Assembly: GCA_027577415.1 (NCBI GenBank)
Contig: JANBQS010000848.1
Coordinates: 1 to 11,224, forward strand
From: Coemansia sp. RSA 922
Lineage: Eukaryota > Kickxellomycota > Kickxellomycetes > Kickxellales > Kickxellaceae
DNA: 11,224 bases
Reading direction: 5' to 3'
Shown: positions 8,058 through 11,224 of the stretch, piece by piece
Layout of the letters: every line of letters starts with the position of its first letter
Position numbering within the stretch: the first letter of the stretch is position 1
The notes under the pieces: generated by a model
Database searches by the model: none
What the model was told of the DNA's origin: nothing
What the model saw: the letters and a program-made list of their open reading frames with translations, nothing else
Program-made: the position numbers and the translations under genes

Positions 8058-8744
8058 CTAATACAATGTTTTCATCGACATCAACAGGTTTTTGATAGCC
8101 ATATCGCGGTACGTGCCCAATGCAGGTGGTTTATCCCCGGTGGTCTTGGTCGCGGCGACGTCCCACACTGCAAGCTGCACCTTTTGCTTGAAGAGCGGGT
8201 CTTTCTCAAACTCACGCATCTCAGTAGGCGAGGGTGGGCCACCCCACATTGGGATTCTCACTCGGACACCAGCTACAAGGTCCTCGCGCGTAATGATTCC
8301 AATGTTCTTAGGAATAATGCTCCTAAGGTCCTCAGGCGTCTTGCTCCCAAGGTAACGCTTGGCCAAAATGTTAGACTCGACCAGCTCGCTTGTCTTGTTG
8401 GAGAACCCGAGCTTGCGCACAAAGGTATTATCGATATCATCGCTACCAATGGTGCCGCTCGTGTTCATGTCATATCCGCTCCAGAAGAGCTCTACTCTGT
8501 CCCCGACAGCAATACCGGGATATGGAGGTATGGTAACCGTGACCCCACCGGTATTGAGCATTAACGCGGCTAATATGGTATCTTCGTCAGAACTCTCTAT
8601 CATGGCAAGGTTAGCGACTCGAAGCGCATGATCCAGCTGTGTCATATTACCACTGATGTGCTCCTTCTTTCCGGAAATTTCGAGTTGCTCAAACAGCTTG
8701 GACACGCGTTGCTCGGGAGTCATGGTAGTGGTAGAGGTAGACAT
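8058..8744 (-). CDS. Hypothetical protein, 228 residues, with degenerate HD-domain-like N-terminus
   Basis: The start is ATG at 8744 (context ACAATGTC, A at -3) and the stop is TAG at 8058; a second Met at residue 8 is an alternative start. It is unrelated to the surrounding family. Residues 11-67 resemble the first helices of HD-type phosphohydrolases of the PhnZ/HDIG-like group: MTQLDHALRVANLA (34-47, His39 in the first-His position), then DEDTILAALMLNTGG (53-67) where such enzymes have A-A-L-L-H-D-I-G. The metal-binding His-Asp is thus Asn64-Thr65, so catalysis by this site is unlikely. From residue 68 the chain becomes beta-rich (VTVTIPPYPGIAVGDRVELF), a pattern I recall from bacterial Ig-like surface-protein repeats, then continues to an unrecognised C-terminus with VRVRIPMWGG. 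No signal peptide or membrane helix is seen. Cellular role unknown; both domain resemblances are by eye. Confidence 0.82.
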   Translation of the reverse strand: MSTSTTTMTPEQRVSKLFEQLEISGKKEHISGNMTQLDHALRVANLAMIESSDEDTILAALMLNTGGVTVTIPPYPGIAVGDRVELFWSGYDMNTSGTIGSDDIDNTFVRKLGFSNKTSELVESNILAKRYLGSKTPEDLRSIIPKNIGIITREDLVAGVRVRIPMWGGPPSPTEMREFEKDPLFKQKVQLAVWDVAATKTTGDKPPALGTYRDMAIKNLLMSMKTLY

Positions 8745-9812
8745 TGTAAAAGAAGTTGTTGGTGGAGCTGGGCAGTGGTTGTAAAAATTGTTGATGTTCC
8801 TCTATTAAAGAGGCTGCGCCAAATATTACCCCTTTATAGCATTCTCGCAAGGAGCGATGCCTTAGTGTGGGAATTGAAAAGGCCAGCAGCGCCTAACCTA
8901 ATCCGCTATTGTTGTGCATGTATTGACAATGTGAGCTGAACATATGCATCAAGTTGCATTAATAATCATTCTTAATTTATTGTAGCAACAACTGTGGAAT
9001 CAAGACGTTGTTTTCTAGTGCAATGCATAGCAGCCAATATGCAAGCAATAGGTATGTTGGCATAAATTCCCAGCATCACGTTGTCAGGTAGGTTGTGGAA
9101 CATTTTTTATTCCCACTACTACATGTTATCGGCACGTTGGTGATTAATTGGTTCGATATAGACATAGCAAAGGCCCTTTCACGTTAAGGCATGAATGCTG
9201 GTAAATAATTAGAATTCGTCAGGTTGAATAATAAATTAATACGGTTTAAACTACTAGTCCTTTTTCATTTCTTTGTGTGGCTGACTACCCACTTCCTCCC
9301 ATCTGTCTTCTCCGTTCATCTTGTCAACTCCGGTCTATTTGCTAGGACTGCTTACGAATGCAGAATTGGGCTTAAGATGGAAGAAGCTCCGAGAAGCAGA
9401 CGGACCTGAAGGAGACATGCCAAAGTGACCTCACACTATTCTCAAAAGGGATAATCAGTTCAGATTGCTTTATATTGTTGCGACCTCATGATGCTAAGCT
9501 AAAAAAAATACCATTGCTACTACAGGATAAAAGTTAAGCTCGTAGTCAAGGCTCATAGCTCGAGTCCTTAGAGAGATCCAATTCAACAACTTTGTCATCG
9601 AGATGTATCTTGTCTATGTGCTACACGCAGGCAAACATTGCTACTATACTGCCACGATATTGTCGTTATGCTAAATATTAGTAACGGCAACTGGAATCCC
9701 TAGGAGTAAACAGTGGCTGACGTCGACGTTGCTGATCTGCAACTTGTGTCTCATCTATTTGTACTTTTGCTTTCTTTCTATTACCATTATTTTTGTGAAA
9801 TTCAAAAAAGAC
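8745..9812. other. Long intergenic region between the 228-residue gene and pseudogene E
   Basis: Apart from the TATA box at 8831-8838 I see no gene, RNA or mobile element in these 1068 bp. It is mostly AT-rich. A T/C-rich stretch at about 9253-9335 resembles the leaders of the family genes but is not followed by a family coding frame. A purine-rich stretch lies at about 9375-9415. A second pyrimidine-rich stretch (about 9745-9790) directly precedes the ATG of pseudogene E and is probably its old leader. Confidence 0.55.
8831..8838 (-). promoter_or_regulatory. TATA box of the 228-residue gene
   Basis: On the minus strand this reads TATAAAGG, a close match to the TATA consensus, about 87 bp upstream of the ATG at 8744. 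A short inverted repeat, CCTCT/AGAGG (8799-8813), falls roughly 20-30 bp downstream of it, near the expected transcription start. Confidence 0.6.
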
Positions 9813-11114
9813 ATGCGTATTTTGTCGGCGCTACAGCTTTTTCCAGAGCACATCGTTAGGCTGATAACAGACTATGTTGCGTGTCCCAGTCGCCTGCGGT
9901 TTGATAGAGAAGACATAGAGTCTTATATCTCTAGGATTCTCTATATGTCGCTGCTTTGGACGTGTCACAACTTTTGTGCCTTTGTTTTAATTGGTTATGC
10001 AGAAAATATGTACTAAATGTATGCATCGAGCCGGACAAGTACCAAGTCATCCGCCGTTCACGGCCATACTGTCTTGAGGACCTCGATTACTACCCGACGA
10101 ATCAGCCTGCCAAAGAGCTAGAAATTAGATTGGATATCTGGGATATATACACTGGCAAGGCCCCTTCAGCAACTGTCGAGGGCACCACACGATGGCTGTG
10201 CGTTTCCGTTGGTCCGAGAGTTTGCATTCGATTTTCGCTTTTTCGATGACTCTCAGCTAGATGATTACGTAGACCTACCGCCCAAATTCAAAGCTAATAT
10301 TTTTTGCCGTTTGTAGAAGCGGGGTCAAGGAGGTGGTTCCCAGCGGTCAGCGAAATCTATCCCGGATGTCAGATATAACAACACTCAACCATTAAAAGTT
10401 GATGACATGGTTTTCAGGGGGGTTGCTGGACCACCCTGAAGTATTTGGTGACGCTGTACCACAAAACGGTTGCCATACTCAGGAAATACTCTGTATTTAC
10501 ACCCACCAGCCATCCAAAACTCCTCCGCGTATATACTTGTGTATTTATGTACGATGAACCAAGTGAATTTGACACTGCATCGGACTATTTGAGGATTTGC
10601 TCTTAGTATCGGACCTTGATCGTAAGTGCAAGTACTTCCCTGGTCTGGCCAACTTCCGCGAAACCGTTCAGCTGACGCTGTCGATACTTGGAAAGTATGC
10701 CAGTATACATGTTCTTTCGATTGACAATGTTCGACTATCGTTCTGGGATTGAGCTTATGCTTATCAAGTCAATGCCACTACTCTCAGATATACATACTGG
10801 GCTCCTGACGCTAGGTGAGATTCCTCAGGGTGTTACCGAAGCAGATCTTCCAGAGTATGTACGCTCAATTTATGCTCCAATGGGTAGGTGGTTCTGATTC
10901 TGGGGTTTTATGTGTACTCCAGCAGGGGATCTAGGTGGAGCAGCAAGATGTATGTTGTTATTGGGCTCTGGCTTGTCCAAATTTTGACTATGTGACAATG
11001 AAAAAAGAATATCGTATGTTGTTTATGGATAATATGAAGAATCTAGTATCCAAGCCTGAGCTCAATTTATACGTTCCACGCCTACAGCGCTTGTTGTTTT
11101 ACCGATTACGTTGA
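9813..11114 (+). pseudogene. Gene E: decayed F-box/LRR-like family copy with frameshifts and internal deletion
   Basis: The original ATG survives at 9813, followed by MRILSALQLFPEHIVRLI (like gene C's N-terminus), but the first frame ends at TAA 10014-10016. Family sequence continues in other frames: LDIWDIYTG near 10130-10156, then PHDGCAFPLVREFAFDF from about 10185, closed by TAG at 10314-10316. The core remnant DDMVFRG is at 10401-10421, TTLKYL and VFTPTSHPKLLRV follow in a shifted frame to TAG 10604-10606, PQGVTEADLPEYVRSIYAPM lies within 10688-10897, and the last frame (ACPNFDYVTM to YVPRLQRLLFYRLR) ends at TGA 11112-11114. Only about 100 bp separate the pre-core block from the core, where genes C and D have roughly 170 residues, so some 400 bp were lost. 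At least five frame changes plus the deletion rule out a single sequencing error. No consistent GT-AG introns restore a frame. Confidence 0.9.
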
Positions 11115-11224
11115 TTAAATATATTTACCAAGCTACTTTTTTGAGATATAGGGGGACATCTTGATACCTGAAATTACCAACTTTCTTTCTAAACGTGGCT
11201 GTGATTTCAGTAATTCGTGATTCA
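11115..11224. other. Right-edge non-coding sequence
   Basis: AT-rich sequence after the end of pseudogene E, in which I see no gene or signal. Confidence 0.5.

Noticed and set aside
8184..8564. Plus-strand frame of 126 codons opposite the 228-residue gene
   Set aside because: Antisense shadow with no good start context or recognisable domain; the minus frame has a TATA box and a poly(A) candidate.
9224..9409. 61-codon open frame with a hydrophobic start
   Set aside because: Starts at a non-ATG codon, lies in pyrimidine-rich sequence and resembles no known protein.
9529..9600. tRNA-like B-box resemblance (agctcgagtcctt)
   Set aside because: No matching A box, acceptor stem or anticodon arm can be folded around it.
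10014..10320. Introns as an explanation for frame changes in gene E
   Set aside because: No GT-AG pairs joining the family blocks were evident, intact paralogues have no introns, and the central deletion would remain.

Overview
The window looks like nuclear DNA of a fungus. The genes are long and intronless, they sit 135 to 1068 bp apart on both strands, and their promoters have pyrimidine-rich leaders, TATA-like and AATAAA-like signals rather than Shine-Dalgarno sites. The dominant protein family resembles the large, poorly characterised F-box/leucine-rich-repeat-like families I associate with early-diverging fungi such as Kickxellales (Coemansia and relatives). That lineage call is recall from the sequence alone, not a search result, and is tentative.

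Five members of one paralogous family fill most of the window. Gene A (1-1530, +) is cut by the left edge. Gene B (1798-3453, +), gene C (3589-5283, -) and gene D (6139-7827, +) appear complete, at 551-564 residues. Gene E (9813-11114, +) is a decayed pseudogene. Members share an F-box-like N-terminus (a Leu-Pro helix, then a V-C-x-x-W/F/C-R-x-x-A/S helix), a leucine-rich middle, a near-invariant core P-[FY]-x-D-D-V-L-F-R-G around residue 315-335, and a C-terminal block ending in Y-A-[SP]-R-L-x-[RKD]-[LF]. A and B form one subfamily; C, D and E form another. If the F-box reading is right, these would be substrate-recognition subunits of SCF-type ubiquitin ligases, and the cluster shows the birth-and-death pattern (tandem copies, an inversion, a dead copy) typical of expanding recognition families.

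One unrelated gene, 8058-8744 on the minus strand, encodes a 228-residue protein with a clear TATA box. Its N-terminal third resembles an HD-type phosphohydrolase helix pair whose His-Asp pair is replaced by Asn-Thr. It then runs into an apparently unrelated beta-rich segment. I cannot give it a function.

The longer gene-free stretches are 5284-6138, the divergent promoter region between C and D with a small CCAAT cluster, and 8745-9812, mostly featureless AT-rich DNA upstream of the pseudogene. No tRNA, rRNA, transposon, CRISPR array or origin could be supported.
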